Part shown: one piece after another, positions 53,533 through 63,283 of the stretch
Numbering within the stretch: position 1 is the stretch's first letter
How the letters are laid out: each line of letters begins with the position of its first letter
From: Komagataeibacter xylinus NBRC 15237
GTDB taxonomy: Bacteria > Pseudomonadota > Alphaproteobacteria > Acetobacterales > Acetobacteraceae
NCBI RefSeq assembly: GCF_001571345.1
Contig: NZ_BCTP01000012.1
Location: 22,534 to 86,533, forward strand
DNA: 64,000 nt
Direction of reading: 5' to 3'
The notes under the pieces: model-generated
Told to the model about the DNA's origin: nothing
The model's input: the letters and a program-made list of their open reading frames with translations, nothing else
Databases searched by the model: none
Made by a program: the position numbers and the translations under genes

Positions 53533-56500
53533 ATGAATGCCATCGTAGTCACTGCACTGCGTCGGCCCTATACCTTTGTGGTGCTTTCGATCCTGATCGT
53601 GGTCTTTGGCATCATGTCGGTATGGCGTACGCCGACGGATGTGTTCCCCAATATCCGCATTCCGGTCGTGTCCGTCGTGTGGACCTATGGCGGCATGCTG
53701 CCTGAGGAATTCGCAGGCCGGATCATCTATAATTACGAACTGATGGTAACCTCGACTGTCGAGGGCATCGAGCATATGGAAAGCAGTTCGTATTACGGGC
53801 GCGGCATCGTCAACATATACTTCCAGCCCGGCACCGATATTGGCAAGGCGGAAGCGGAAGTCACCGCTATTTCCCAGACGGTGATCAAGCAGTTGCCCGA
53901 GAACATCCCCTCCCCCATGGTCATGAGCCTTGATGCCTCATCCGTGCCGGTGCTTACGCTTCAGGTCACGTCGGATAAACAGACGCCATCCGACCTGTTC
54001 AAGCTGGCGATGATCCGCGTGCGGCCGCTGCTCGTCACCGTGCCGGGTGCAGTGGTGCCGCAGGCCTATGGCGGCATGGACAGTTTTGTCATGGTGGCGC
54101 TGAACCAGCAGCAGCTTCAGGCGCATCACCTCTCGGCCATGGATGTGCAGAACGCCCTGCGCGGGCAGAATATCGTGCTGCCCGCGGGCGACCAGAAAAT
54201 CGCGGCCACCGACTGGATGGTGCAGACCAACGCCACTCCGCGCTCGATGAAGGAACTGGGCGATATTCCGGTCAAGCGCGTGGGCAATGCCGTGATCTAT
54301 GTGCATGACGTGGCCGAGGTCTATCGTGGCGGCCACCCGCAGACCAACCTTGTGCTGGTCAAGGGCAAGCAGGGTGTCGAGATCGTGGTCATGAAAAGTG
54401 GCGATGCCTCGACGCTCGATGTGGTCGCAGGTGCCAAGGCACTCCTGCCACGCATCCAGAAACTGCTGCCGCCCGATGTCAAGGTGAGCATTCTGGGCGA
54501 TGCCTCGGTATTCGTTAAGGATTCCATTTTCGATGTGGTGCGCGAGATGCTCACCGCAGCCTTCCTGACCGGCATGGTGGTGCTGCTGTTCCTCGGCTCA
54601 TGGCGGCCTACCGTCATCATCGCCACCTCCATTCCGCTGGCCATATTGTGCGCCATCATCGGCCTGCACTGGGCGGGGCAGACCATCAATGTCATGACGC
54701 TGGGCGGACTGGCGCTGGCGGTGGGCATTCTGGTCGATGATGCCACGGTGATGATCGAGAACATCGACGCGCATCTTGAAATGGGCAAGACGCTGGAACC
54801 CGCCATCATTGATGCGGCCAACCAGATCGTCATCCCCACCTTTGTCGCCACCACCTGCATCTGCATCGTCTGGCTGCCGCTGTTCGGGCTGAGCGGGGTG
54901 GCGGGCTGGCTGTTCATGCCCATGGCGGAAGCCATCATCTTCGCCATGATTGCGTCGTTCATCCTCTCGCGCACGCTGGTGCCCACCATGGCCAAATACC
55001 TGCTGGCTGGCCACAGCGTGGCGGGGCATGGGGATTCCCATCACTGCGAGCCGCAGGTGCATAACCTGCAATACCCCAGACGCCTGCCCGAGCGCTTCCA
55101 GCAGGCGTTCGAGCGCGGCTTCAACACTTTCCGTGAGCGTTACGGAGCGCTGCTCGAGCGCGCCATTGCGCGGCGGGGGCGGTTCGTGGCCATATTCCTT
55201 GGCGTATCGGTCTGCTCGCTGGGGCTGTACCTGATCGCGGGGCGCGACTTCTTCCCCGAGACAAAGTCCGGCACGCTGCAGATGCACATGCGTGCGCCCC
55301 TTGGCACCCGCATCGAGGTGGCGGGCCGCGAGGCCTCGCTGGTGGAGGACCGGGTCAACGCGCTGTTCCCCGGCAAGGTGGAAAGCATGATCGAGAACTG
55401 CGGCCTGCCCGAAGGCGCGCATAACCAGGCCTTCATCCCCACGCCCACCATCGGCACGCAGGACTGCGACATCACCATTGCGCTCAAGGATGAGGAAACC
55501 CCGGTGTGGGATGACCGCGCCATCCTGCGCCGTGACCTTTCGGCGCGTTTTCCCGGCACGGTGTTCACCTTCCAGCCTGCCGACCTTACGGCAAAGATCC
55601 TGAATTTCGGCTCCCCTGCCCCCATCGACGTGCAGATTTCCGGCCCCGACCTGCGCGATAATTACGATTACGCCCGCCTGCTCGTAAACCGGCTGCGCGG
55701 GGTGCCGGGTGCTGCCGATGTCGTGATCCAGCAGACCATGAAGACACCGACCCTGTTCGTGCAGGGCAACCGCACCTTCGGCCAGGCCACCGGCATGACG
55801 GAAGCCGACCTTGCCAATAACGAACTCATGACCCTTTCAGGCAGCCAGACGGTGGACCCGCAATACTGGCTCGACCCGGCCACGGGCATCACCTTCCCGC
55901 TCAATGTCTATGTCTCGCAGGACCAGCTGACGCATTTCAACAACCTCATGACCATTCCGGTCGACAAGGGCGATGGTGACCCGCAGGGGCGGCACATGCA
56001 GTTGCTTGGCGGCATCAGCGATGTCAGCGCCACCGGCACGCCGGGGCAGGTCTCGCACTTCAATTCCATGCCTGAGGTGGACATCTATGTTTCCGCCGAG
56101 GGAGCGGATCTGGGGCAGGTCACCACCGGCGTGCAGCATGTGCTGGACCAGACGCGCGACAAGGTGCCCTCCACCGCCGCCGTGGTGGTGCGCGGCCAGA
56201 CCGAGACCATGCGCCATGCCTATATCGAGCTTGTGTTCGGGCTGGTGGTGTCGGTGCTGCTGATCTACCTGCTCATCGTGGTCAACTTCCAGTCCTGGCT
56301 GGACCCATTCATCATCATCTCGGCCCTGCCCGCAGCCCTTGCAGGCATCGCCTGGGCGCTGTTCCTGACCCATACGCGCCTGTCTGTCCCGGCATTGACG
56401 GGAGCCATCATGTGCATGGGCACGGCCACCGCCAATTCCATCCTTGTGGTGTCCTTCGCCCGCGAGCGGATCGAGGAGCATGGCGACGCGCTGCGCGCAG

Positions 56501-56724
56501 CACTCGAGGCGGGCTATGGCCGCATCCGCCCCGTGCTGATGACGGCACTCGCCATGGTGATCGGCATGGTACCCATGGCCATGAGCAATTCGCAGAACGC
56601 GCCGCTGGGCCGCGCCGTGATTGGCGGGCTGCTGGTGGCCACCGTGTCCACGCTCCTGTTCGTGCCCTGTGTTTACGCAATCCTGCATAACCGCGCCCCC
56701 CGCAACCGCGAGGAACTGAACTGA
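53533..56724 (+). CDS. RND efflux transporter, inner membrane pump
   Basis: 1063-residue proton-driven pump of the AcrB/MexB superfamily (multidrug or solvent export). First helix VVTALRRPYTFVVLSILIVVFG; the proton-relay aspartates in LALAVGILVDDATVMIENI (about residues 397-415); GRDFFPE at the second half; and the final ALAMVIGMVPMAM and VATVSTLLFVPCVYAIL helices. ATG 53533 is preferred (AGGGA about 12 bases upstream); the frame is open to 53485, but that start lies inside the hairpin. Its stop and the adaptor start share bases (TGATG), so the pump, adaptor and channel are one operon. Confidence 0.92.
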   Translation: MNAIVVTALRRPYTFVVLSILIVVFGIMSVWRTPTDVFPNIRIPVVSVVWTYGGMLPEEFAGRIIYNYELMVTSTVEGIEHMESSSYYGRGIVNIYFQPGTDIGKAEAEVTAISQTVIKQLPENIPSPMVMSLDASSVPVLTLQVTSDKQTPSDLFKLAMIRVRPLLVTVPGAVVPQAYGGMDSFVMVALNQQQLQAHHLSAMDVQNALRGQNIVLPAGDQKIAATDWMVQTNATPRSMKELGDIPVKRVGNAVIYVHDVAEVYRGGHPQTNLVLVKGKQGVEIVVMKSGDASTLDVVAGAKALLPRIQKLLPPDVKVSILGDASVFVKDSIFDVVREMLTAAFLTGMVVLLFLGSWRPTVIIATSIPLAILCAIIGLHWAGQTINVMTLGGLALAVGILVDDATVMIENIDAHLEMGKTLEPAIIDAANQIVIPTFVATTCICIVWLPLFGLSGVAGWLFMPMAEAIIFAMIASFILSRTLVPTMAKYLLAGHSVAGHGDSHHCEPQVHNLQYPRRLPERFQQAFERGFNTFRERYGALLERAIARRGRFVAIFLGVSVCSLGLYLIAGRDFFPETKSGTLQMHMRAPLGTRIEVAGREASLVEDRVNALFPGKVESMIENCGLPEGAHNQAFIPTPTIGTQDCDITIALKDEETPVWDDRAILRRDLSARFPGTVFTFQPADLTAKILNFGSPAPIDVQISGPDLRDNYDYARLLVNRLRGVPGAADVVIQQTMKTPTLFVQGNRTFGQATGMTEADLANNELMTLSGSQTVDPQYWLDPATGITFPLNVYVSQDQLTHFNNLMTIPVDKGDGDPQGRHMQLLGGISDVSATGTPGQVSHFNSMPEVDIYVSAEGADLGQVTTGVQHVLDQTRDKVPSTAAVVVRGQTETMRHAYIELVFGLVVSVLLIYLLIVVNFQSWLDPFIIISALPAALAGIAWALFLTHTRLSVPALTGAIMCMGTATANSILVVSFARERIEEHGDALRAALEAGYGRIRPVLMTALAMVIGMVPMAMSNSQNAPLGRAVIGGLLVATVSTLLFVPCVYAILHNRAPRNREELN

Positions 56725-57911
56725 TGTCCACCCGGGAATCCCGTAAGATGCTGATGCTGGCCGGCGCCACGATCCTTGTGGGCTGGTGCGGTTACCTGCT
56801 GGTCGGGCGCATCCACCATGCCACTGCCCTGCGCCATGATGCGGAACAGGCTGCCGTGCCTGATGTCATGGTCATCGCACCACGCAGGGAGGCCCGCCAT
56901 GTCAGCCTCGACCTGCCCGGCACGATCGAGGCGTGGTACCAGGCCCCCATCTACCCGCAGGCCTCGGGCTACGTGCATATGTGGTACAAGGACTACGGCG
57001 CCCGCGTGGCGGCAGGCGACGTGCTGGCCGAGATCAACACCCCCGGCCTTGATGCCCAGTTTGCGCAGGCGCAGGCCGACCTTCAGTCCTCTCAGGCTAA
57101 ATACGACCTTGCGGTGGTCACGGCCCAGCGCTGGCGGCTGATGGGCAAATCACAGGCGGTATCGGGCCAGTCGGTCTCGGTGCAGGATGCCAACGAGAAA
57201 TCGGCCTCGGCTGACCTTGAGGCCGCGCGCCACAACCTTGACCGCTACGCCGCCCTCGAGCGTTTCAAGGTCATTGTCGCCCCCTTTGATGGCGTGGTGA
57301 CGGAGCGCGACATCAACGTGGGCGACTACGTGCATGAAGGCGGCGGCAACCTCAACGCCACGGGGGCGGCCAGCGAACTGTTCAGCGTGGCCGATACGCA
57401 CCAGATGCGGCTGTTCGTCTCGATACCGGAGAACATGTCCTACATCCTCCAGCCCGGCCTGCATGCCAACGTGCGGGTGCCGCAGTTCCCCGATCGTACG
57501 TTCGAGGCGAAGTTTCTGACCGTATCGGGCGGCTACGACCCCGATACCCGCACCAGCGTGAGTGAATTCGTGATTGATAATTCCGACCACGCCCTGTGGC
57601 CCGGCACCTTCGCCGCCGTGACCCTGAGCGCGCCCGAACAGGCGGCCCACCAGAGCATTCCCACCGGCGCGCTGGTGTTTCAGGAGCACGGCATGCAGGT
57701 CGCCGTGGTGGATGGGCAGGAGCGCGCACATTTTCATGACATAACGGTAGGCCGCATGGGCGATGGGGCAACGCAGGTCCTCTCGGGCATAAACCCCGAT
57801 GACCGGATCATCGACAACCCGCCTGCCGACCTTCTGGAAGGCGAGCGCGTGCATGTGGTCCAGCCCGCTGCCGGATACAGCAACGACACCGATGAAAAGG
57901 ACGATGAATGA
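56724..57911 (+). CDS. RND periplasmic adaptor
   Basis: 395-residue membrane-fusion protein linking the pump to the outer channel. An N-terminal membrane anchor (MLMLAGATILVGWCGYLLVG), the lipoyl halves IYPQASGYVHMWYKDYGARVAAGDVLAEI (in parts) and VIVAPFDGVVTERDINVGDYV, a helical hairpin between them, and a beta-barrel (LFSVADTHQMRLFVSIPENM) are in the usual order. Overlaps the pump by one base and the outer membrane gene by four. Confidence 0.92.
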   Translation: MSTRESRKMLMLAGATILVGWCGYLLVGRIHHATALRHDAEQAAVPDVMVIAPRREARHVSLDLPGTIEAWYQAPIYPQASGYVHMWYKDYGARVAAGDVLAEINTPGLDAQFAQAQADLQSSQAKYDLAVVTAQRWRLMGKSQAVSGQSVSVQDANEKSASADLEAARHNLDRYAALERFKVIVAPFDGVVTERDINVGDYVHEGGGNLNATGAASELFSVADTHQMRLFVSIPENMSYILQPGLHANVRVPQFPDRTFEAKFLTVSGGYDPDTRTSVSEFVIDNSDHALWPGTFAAVTLSAPEQAAHQSIPTGALVFQEHGMQVAVVDGQERAHFHDITVGRMGDGATQVLSGINPDDRIIDNPPADLLEGERVHVVQPAAGYSNDTDEKDDE

Positions 57912-59494
57912 TGGCCTCTACCATTCACCGCGCCACGTTCATGGGCGCTGCCTGCGCCATATCGCTGCTGTCACTGACGGGGTGCGACCTTGCGCCCGCC
58001 TATCATGCGCCGCATTACGTCATTCCCGCCACATGGCAGGGGCAGGCCCCGTTTGGCGTAGCCCACCCGATGGATGACACCATTCCCGCGCAGTGGTGGC
58101 AGAGTTTTGCCGACCCCGAACTGGATACGCTGGAAGAGGCGGCCATGGCCCATAACGGCGACCTGCAGGCCGCCAGCGAGCGCTTTTTGCAGGCGCGCGC
58201 CATTGTAAGCGAGGCACGGGCCGACCTGCTGCCGCATTTTGGCGTGGCCTTTGGCGGCAGCAACAACAAAAGCTCGGCCGAGCGGCTGTTCCGCTACAAG
58301 GGGCCGATTACGGATTCCGATGAATTCTATGGTGGCATGGCCTCGTGGGAGCCGGATTTCTGGTCCTCCATCCGCAACCGCGTGCGCCTGCAAAAGGATT
58401 ATGCCCAGGAGCAGGCCGCGCAATATGCCGCCGCACGGCTGAGCCTGCAGGCCGAACTGGCCAGCGATTACTTTACCCTGCGCGGGCTGGATGCGCAGGC
58501 GGCGATCTATACGCAGTCGATCCGCTATTATGAGGAATCCCTGCGCGTGACCCAGACCCGGCTGATGGATCAGGCGGCCTCCCGGCTGGATGTGGCGCGT
58601 GCGCAGAACCAGCTTTACACCACGCAGGCCCGCCTGCTCGACATTCAGGCCCAGCGCGAGGTGATGGAGCATGCGGTCGCGGTTCTGGTCAATGTCGCGC
58701 CCTCATCCTTCCATATTGCGCCCGATGCCCACCTCAATACCACCCGCTTCGCACTGTCCGCCCCCCTGCCCTCGGACCTGTTGCAGCGCAGGCCCGACAT
58801 TGCCATGAGCGAGCGCCAGATGGCGCAGGCCAACCGGGCCATCGGCATTGCGCGCGCCGCGTTCTACCCACACGTATCCTTCCAGATGAACGGGGGGTTT
58901 GATGATAACGGCTTCAACCTCGCCAATCTGGCCAACAGCATGTGGTCGTATGGCGCCACCGTGACCATGCCGGTGTTTGAAGGCGGGCTACGGCGCGCAC
59001 AGTTGCAGCAGAGCTGGTCCGCCTACCGCGAAACGCGCGACCATTACCGCGTGACCATTCTCAACGCCTTTCGCGATGTGGAGGATGGCCTGTCGCGCAC
59101 CAACCGGCTTGATGGTGAAAACGGCCGCCTGCGTGCCGCCGTAGGGGCTGCCAGCCAGACGCAGGACATCACCATGAACCTGTATAAAGGCGGTCTTGCC
59201 ACCTATCTCGATGTGCTGATCGCGCAGGTCAGCACGCTTGATGCCCGCATCCAGCAGGCCGAAATCCAGACCCGTTACCTGCAGGCGCAGGTTGGCATGA
59301 TCCGGGCCTGCGGCGGGGGATGGAATGCCGCAAGCCTGCCCGCGCCCGACACGCTGTTCTCGGTGGACCCGCTACAGTATTCCGGCCTGCATAACGCACG
59401 CCCCACAGGTGACGTGCCGCCGCCCCACAGCCACGGCCCCGACCCGGATGACAACCTGACCGGGCCAGTCCTCTCGCCGCATACCGGTCCATGA
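57908..59494 (+). CDS. RND outer membrane factor, NodT-type lipoprotein
   Basis: 528-residue TolC-like channel. The signal peptide ends in the lipobox LTGC (Cys about 26) followed by DLAPAYHAPHYVIPATWQG, the NodT-family start. Helical repeats contain SRLDVARAQNQLYTTQARLLD and LQRRPDIAMSERQMAQANRAIGIARAAFYP, the conserved RPDI block. The C-terminus is Pro/His-rich. Overlaps the adaptor stop by four bases. Completes a tripartite efflux system in one operon. Confidence 0.92.
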   Translation: MMASTIHRATFMGAACAISLLSLTGCDLAPAYHAPHYVIPATWQGQAPFGVAHPMDDTIPAQWWQSFADPELDTLEEAAMAHNGDLQAASERFLQARAIVSEARADLLPHFGVAFGGSNNKSSAERLFRYKGPITDSDEFYGGMASWEPDFWSSIRNRVRLQKDYAQEQAAQYAAARLSLQAELASDYFTLRGLDAQAAIYTQSIRYYEESLRVTQTRLMDQAASRLDVARAQNQLYTTQARLLDIQAQREVMEHAVAVLVNVAPSSFHIAPDAHLNTTRFALSAPLPSDLLQRRPDIAMSERQMAQANRAIGIARAAFYPHVSFQMNGGFDDNGFNLANLANSMWSYGATVTMPVFEGGLRRAQLQQSWSAYRETRDHYRVTILNAFRDVEDGLSRTNRLDGENGRLRAAVGAASQTQDITMNLYKGGLATYLDVLIAQVSTLDARIQQAEIQTRYLQAQVGMIRACGGGWNAASLPAPDTLFSVDPLQYSGLHNARPTGDVPPPHSHGPDPDDNLTGPVLSPHTGP

Positions 59495-59588
59495 GAACAA
59501 GGCATGCAGGGGATCGACCGCATTGTCAAAAGGCCCTTAATAAGGAGTGAACTGCCCCGGGTTTACCGGAGAGTAAAACTCTCGGAGG

Positions 59589-59916
59589 ATGAGCCCTATG
59601 GTAGAGAAGAAGACATCGCGTTATTCGCCTGAGTTCCGTGAGCGCGCCGTGCGCCTTCTGGACGAGCATCGCTCGGATGACCCGAGCCTGTCGCGAGATT
59701 GGTGGCAAGCTGGGCTGCTCGGGCGACAGCCTGCACGACTGGTGGAAGCAGGCCCGGCGGGACGCGGGTGCGCAACCGGGGCCGACCACGGCCGAGACGG
59801 CACGGATCAAGGCGTTGGAGCGTGAGGTCCGTGAACTGCGTCAGGCCAATGAGATCCTCAAGAAGGCCTCGGCTTATTTTGCTCAGGTAGCGCTCGACCG
59901 CCCGTTTCGCAAATGA
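59589..59916 (+). pseudogene. IS3 OrfA, frameshifted
   Basis: The first frame reads MSPMVEKKTSRYSPEFRERA and VRLLDEHRSDDPS, then leaves the family sequence near 59690. The second frame continues with ACREIGGKLGCSGDSLHDWW, TARIKALEREVRELRQANEI and LKKASAYFAQ, the leucine-zipper part of OrfA. A small deletion near 59685-59695 is the likely cause. Without OrfA the element should not move by itself. Confidence 0.8.
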
Positions 59917-60818
59917 TCGCGTTTATTGAAACCTGCCGTTCCGATTACGGGGTCGAGCCAATCTGTCGCGTTCTGCCGATTGCCCCGTCCACGTTTTACC
60001 AGCAGGCGGCCATGGCAAGAGATCCGGGCAGGGCCAGCCCGCGTGCCCTGCGTGATAGGGAACTGATGGAACATATCCGCCGGATCTGGCAGGATAATCG
60101 TGCTGTTTATGGTGCGCGCAAGGTCTGGCACAGCCTGCAGCGTGAAGGACGACAGGTTGCGCGCTGCACTGTTGAGCGTCTGATGCGGCAGATGGGTCTG
60201 AAGGGTGTAATCCGGGGCCGGAAGGTCATCACGACCCGTCCGGATACGGCGCGCCCCTGTCCCGATGACAGGGTCAACCGGCAGTTCCGGGCCGAGAGCC
60301 CCAACCAGCTCTGGGTCTCGGACTTTACCTATGTCCAGACCTGGAATGGCATGGTCTATGTGGCGTTCGTCATCGATGTGTTCGCCCGCAGGATCATGGG
60401 CTGGAAAGTCTCGACTTCCATGACCACCCAGTTCGTGCCAGATGCCCTTGAACAGGCCATCTGGCAACGAAAGCCCGCGGGAAACAAAGCGCTGATCCAT
60501 CATTCGGACCGTGGATCACAATACCTGTCGATCCGATATACCGAACGCCTGGCACTGGCTGACATCGATGCCTCGGTCGGCACGGTCGGTGACAGCTACG
60601 ACAATGCACTGGCTGAGACCATCAACGGTTTATACAAAGCCGAGGTCATCCATCATCTGGGGCCATGGAAATCCATGGCGCAGGTCGAATGGGAAACCCT
60701 CAGATGGGTGGACTGGTACAATAACCGACGCCTGCTGGCGCCAATCGGCTACAGGCCGCCCGCCGAAGCCGAACGCGCTTTCTATGCAGATCAGAGCAGG
60801 CTTGATATCGCTGCCTGA
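59913..60818 (+). CDS. IS3 OrfB (transposase catalytic subunit)
   Basis: 301 residues with the rve integrase core. The catalytic triad is readable: Asp in LWVSDFTYVQTW, Asp in IHHSDRGSQYLS, and Glu in YDNALAETINGLYKAE. N-terminal HTH-like segment MIAFIETCRSDYGVEPICRV and the YGARKVWHSL block are intact. Its ATG overlaps the end of OrfA, as is normal where the two are fused by -1 frameshifting. The protein itself appears complete. Confidence 0.9.
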   Translation: MIAFIETCRSDYGVEPICRVLPIAPSTFYQQAAMARDPGRASPRALRDRELMEHIRRIWQDNRAVYGARKVWHSLQREGRQVARCTVERLMRQMGLKGVIRGRKVITTRPDTARPCPDDRVNRQFRAESPNQLWVSDFTYVQTWNGMVYVAFVIDVFARRIMGWKVSTSMTTQFVPDALEQAIWQRKPAGNKALIHHSDRGSQYLSIRYTERLALADIDASVGTVGDSYDNALAETINGLYKAEVIHHLGPWKSMAQVEWETLRWVDWYNNRRLLAPIGYRPPAEAERAFYADQSRLDIAA

Positions 60819-60862
60819 TTACTAAACAAATCGCTCTCCGGTAAACCCGGGGCAGTTCAAAC

Positions 60863-61417
60863 CCGAACCCGCGAACGGGTCCAGAACCAGCCCCCGGCCG
60901 GACAGAAGGCTTCCACCAGGGGAAGGATTACCGCCACCGGCTTCTGGGTAGGATGCAGTTTATTGCCCTAATAGGGCATGTCGAGCACGTCCGGGATGGG
61001 CTTTGCGGGCGGTGTCACGTTGCCCTTGGCCAGCAGATAGGCGCTTTCATGTTCATAGCGAAGAAACCGGGAAGATGAGGAATACGACTTGCGAAAGACG
61101 ATATGCCCGACCATGCGGAATCCCGCCGCCTTCCATGCGTCGGCGAATAAATCAATTCGGTTCCAGCCATAAAAGCTGATAGCGAACCCGCCCCATTTCA
61201 GGACACGGTGCATCTGGTTGAAAGCGGGCCGAAGCCAGCACGCATTGTTGTCGTTGCGAACCTTTCGCCCGTCCCTGCTCTGATAATTCACAAGGTAAGG
61301 CGGGTCTGTCAGGATGAAATCCACCGTGTTGCGGGGAAGTGACCGCATGAGATGCACGCTGTCGCCGTTGACGATGATATTGCGGAAATCGGTCGCCGTG
61401 CTGGTGTTGCCGATCAT
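60863..61417 (-). pseudogene. DNA adenine/cytosine-N4 methyltransferase remnant
   Basis: Starts MIGNTSTATDFRNIIVNGDS at 61417 and has the catalytic motif DPPY in FILTDPPYLVNYQ, then AFNQMHRVLKWGGFAISFYG and GHIVFRKSYSSSSRFLRYEHE. At 60968-60970 a TAG interrupts the frame at VLDMPY, but the sequence goes on as GNKLHPTQKPVAVILPLVEA. A frameshift then follows; in another frame the cofactor motif LVLDPFAGSG is readable, right up to the end of the IS3 element. So the gene carries a nonsense codon, a frameshift and a truncation. Possibly a former phage or island methyltransferase. Confidence 0.8.
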
Positions 61418-61434
61418 GGTCTTTGCCCTTTGTT

Positions 61435-61472
61435 CCGCGAGGAACAGCCCCCGCTGTTCCTCTGCCTCGCGG
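61435..61472 (-). repeat. Nested inverted repeats in the methyltransferase leader
   Basis: AGGAACAGC (61440-61448) pairs with GCTGTTCCT (61453-61461) around CCCC. An outer pair CCGCGAGG (61435-61442) and CCTCGCGG (61465-61472) overlaps the inner left arm, so the two stems compete. Only 18 bases before the methyltransferase start on its strand. Confidence 0.4.
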
Positions 61473-61693
61473 CGAGCAGCGGGGTAGCAACGGCAAGGGC
61501 GACCGATGGGGAGGGGTATCACCCGGTCTGCACGGAGCACAGCGCAGGAAGATCGGGGACACCCCATCGGGCGGCGTCAGCACGCTGACGCGCACCGTTT
61601 CCGGCGCGAGGGCGGAGCCATTAGCTTTTTTCCTCTTTTTCATGGTGACGGCATTTGCTTGCGCCCCTGGGGGCACGGTCATAATCTGTATTC

Positions 61694-63133
61694 ATGGCCC
61701 GCACTCCTTCGACAAAACCTGCCACCCGCAAATCCGCCGCATCCGCGAAAGTCGGCACGACCGTCACGAAAGAGAATTTGAAAGCGCTTGGTCCGGATCG
61801 GCTTGCAGACCTTCTGGTCGAGCTGTCGGAACAGGATGCCGTGCTCACCCGGAAGCTGCGCATGGCGCTGACAGCCACTCATGCGAAAGACAAACTTGGC
61901 AAGGAGATCGAAAAGAGGCTGCGAACGATCCAGTGTTCCCGTGGTTTCCTGCCCTGGGACCGGATCAAACCCCTCGCGACTGAACTCGACACTCTACGGC
62001 AATCCATTCTCGATGATGTTGCGACTACGGAGGTCGGACAGGCCATTTCCGCGATGCGTATTCTCGTGGAACTTACTCCTTCCGTTTATGAGCGCTCTGA
62101 TGACAGTTCCGGTTACCTGTCAGATGTGTTTCGCGAAGCGGCCTCCGACCTTGGCACCCTCTGGGGACGACAGGCTGGCCGGGATCCGGCTGTCACCGTC
62201 AGGGATCTGCTCACGCTTCTCGATAACGACGGGTATGGCACGTGTGACCATCTAATCGCATCGTGCGGCGAGGCACTGGGGACTGCGGGCGCGGCCATAC
62301 TCAGAAGCACGCTTCTTGCACGATTGCACGACCTTCCCGCCTCAAAGGCGAAGGGAGACTATCGTACCGACATTAGGCGCATTCAGACCCTCGGTCACCT
62401 GAAGGATCTGGCCGACGCGATGGGTGACGTCGATGCCTATATCGAAGCAGTCAGCCTGAGTGACCGCCAGTCCGCCTCTATCGGCGATGTTGCACGCCGC
62501 CTGCTGGACAAGGAGCGCGCCAGTAAGGCGCTCGAATGGCTCGACCGGGAGACTGAGGAGACGTCCCGGTCCCGCTCGGAAAACGACGATCTTCGGATCG
62601 AAGCGTGCGAAGCCGTGGGCGACCGCGACACAGCCCAGTCCCTGCGATGGAAAGTCTTTCAGGAACGCCTTAGCCTGCCGCACTGGCAAGCATACCAACG
62701 CCATCTCAGCGATTACGATGCGATTGATGCTGAAGAACAGACACTCAATTACATCCGTAATTTCCCGGTCAGGAGCGTAGCCCTTTCCACTCTTCTTGAA
62801 TGGCCAGCGCTCGATGCCGCTGCCAATCTCGTGCGGGAACATACGGCGGAACTGGACGGGCGTGATTACGGGACACTCCGTCCGGCTGCCGATCGTCTGT
62901 CTGAATCGTATCCCAACGAGGCAACGCTTCTTTATCGCCTACTGGTCGAGGCCGTGCTGGATAAGGCGCTTTCTCGTTATTATTCCTATGCAGCGAAGGA
63001 TCTCGCCTCCTGTCGACTTCTCGCGCTAATGCTGACAGCGACAAACGGCATGGAAACCCATGAAGCTTTTATGACCCGCTTGAAGGCGCAGCATAAGCGC
63101 AAGCTGGGTTTCTGGTCGCTGATCGGTGAATAA
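61694..63133 (+). CDS. DUF6880-family protein, function unknown
   Basis: 479 residues, soluble, no signal peptide. It starts with an Ala/Lys/Ser/Thr-rich stretch (MARTPSTKPATRKSAASAKV) and is then almost fully helical: VTKENLKALGPDRLADLLVELSEQD, repeated ALEWL, RLLDKERASKALEWLDRE and DAEEQTLNYIRNFP segments, resembling TPR-type solenoids. This matches my memory of DUF6880, which has no known function. It lies in an accessory region beside a methyltransferase remnant and a recombinase, so a defence or mobile-element role is possible, but nothing in the protein shows it. Confidence 0.7.
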   Translation: MARTPSTKPATRKSAASAKVGTTVTKENLKALGPDRLADLLVELSEQDAVLTRKLRMALTATHAKDKLGKEIEKRLRTIQCSRGFLPWDRIKPLATELDTLRQSILDDVATTEVGQAISAMRILVELTPSVYERSDDSSGYLSDVFREAASDLGTLWGRQAGRDPAVTVRDLLTLLDNDGYGTCDHLIASCGEALGTAGAAILRSTLLARLHDLPASKAKGDYRTDIRRIQTLGHLKDLADAMGDVDAYIEAVSLSDRQSASIGDVARRLLDKERASKALEWLDRETEETSRSRSENDDLRIEACEAVGDRDTAQSLRWKVFQERLSLPHWQAYQRHLSDYDAIDAEEQTLNYIRNFPVRSVALSTLLEWPALDAAANLVREHTAELDGRDYGTLRPAADRLSESYPNEATLLYRLLVEAVLDKALSRYYSYAAKDLASCRLLALMLTATNGMETHEAFMTRLKAQHKRKLGFWSLIGE

Positions 63134-63283
63134 TTAACGACAGCAATGGAGGGGTAGAACGAACCCGCTGCGCGGGATTGGTGCGGTGTGCAGGCCTGTC
63201 ACCACGGCGTGAGCGATCTGTTTTATTTGGAACTGTCCTGATCGGGCCAAGCACTCTGGCTTCTTCCCACCAGAAGGAGCCGG

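Larger units (their letters stand above)
59548..60859 (+). mobile_element. IS3-family insertion sequence
   Basis: 1312 bp with perfect 26-bp inverted ends, beginning TGAACTGCCCCGGG at 59548-59573 and its reverse complement at 60834-60859. It encodes an orfA/orfB pair of the IS3 type. The flanking three bases differ (GAG on the left, AAC on the right), so no target duplication is visible, which suggests that an end was moved by later recombination or deletion. It separates the RND operon from a truncated methyltransferase. Confidence 0.9.
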
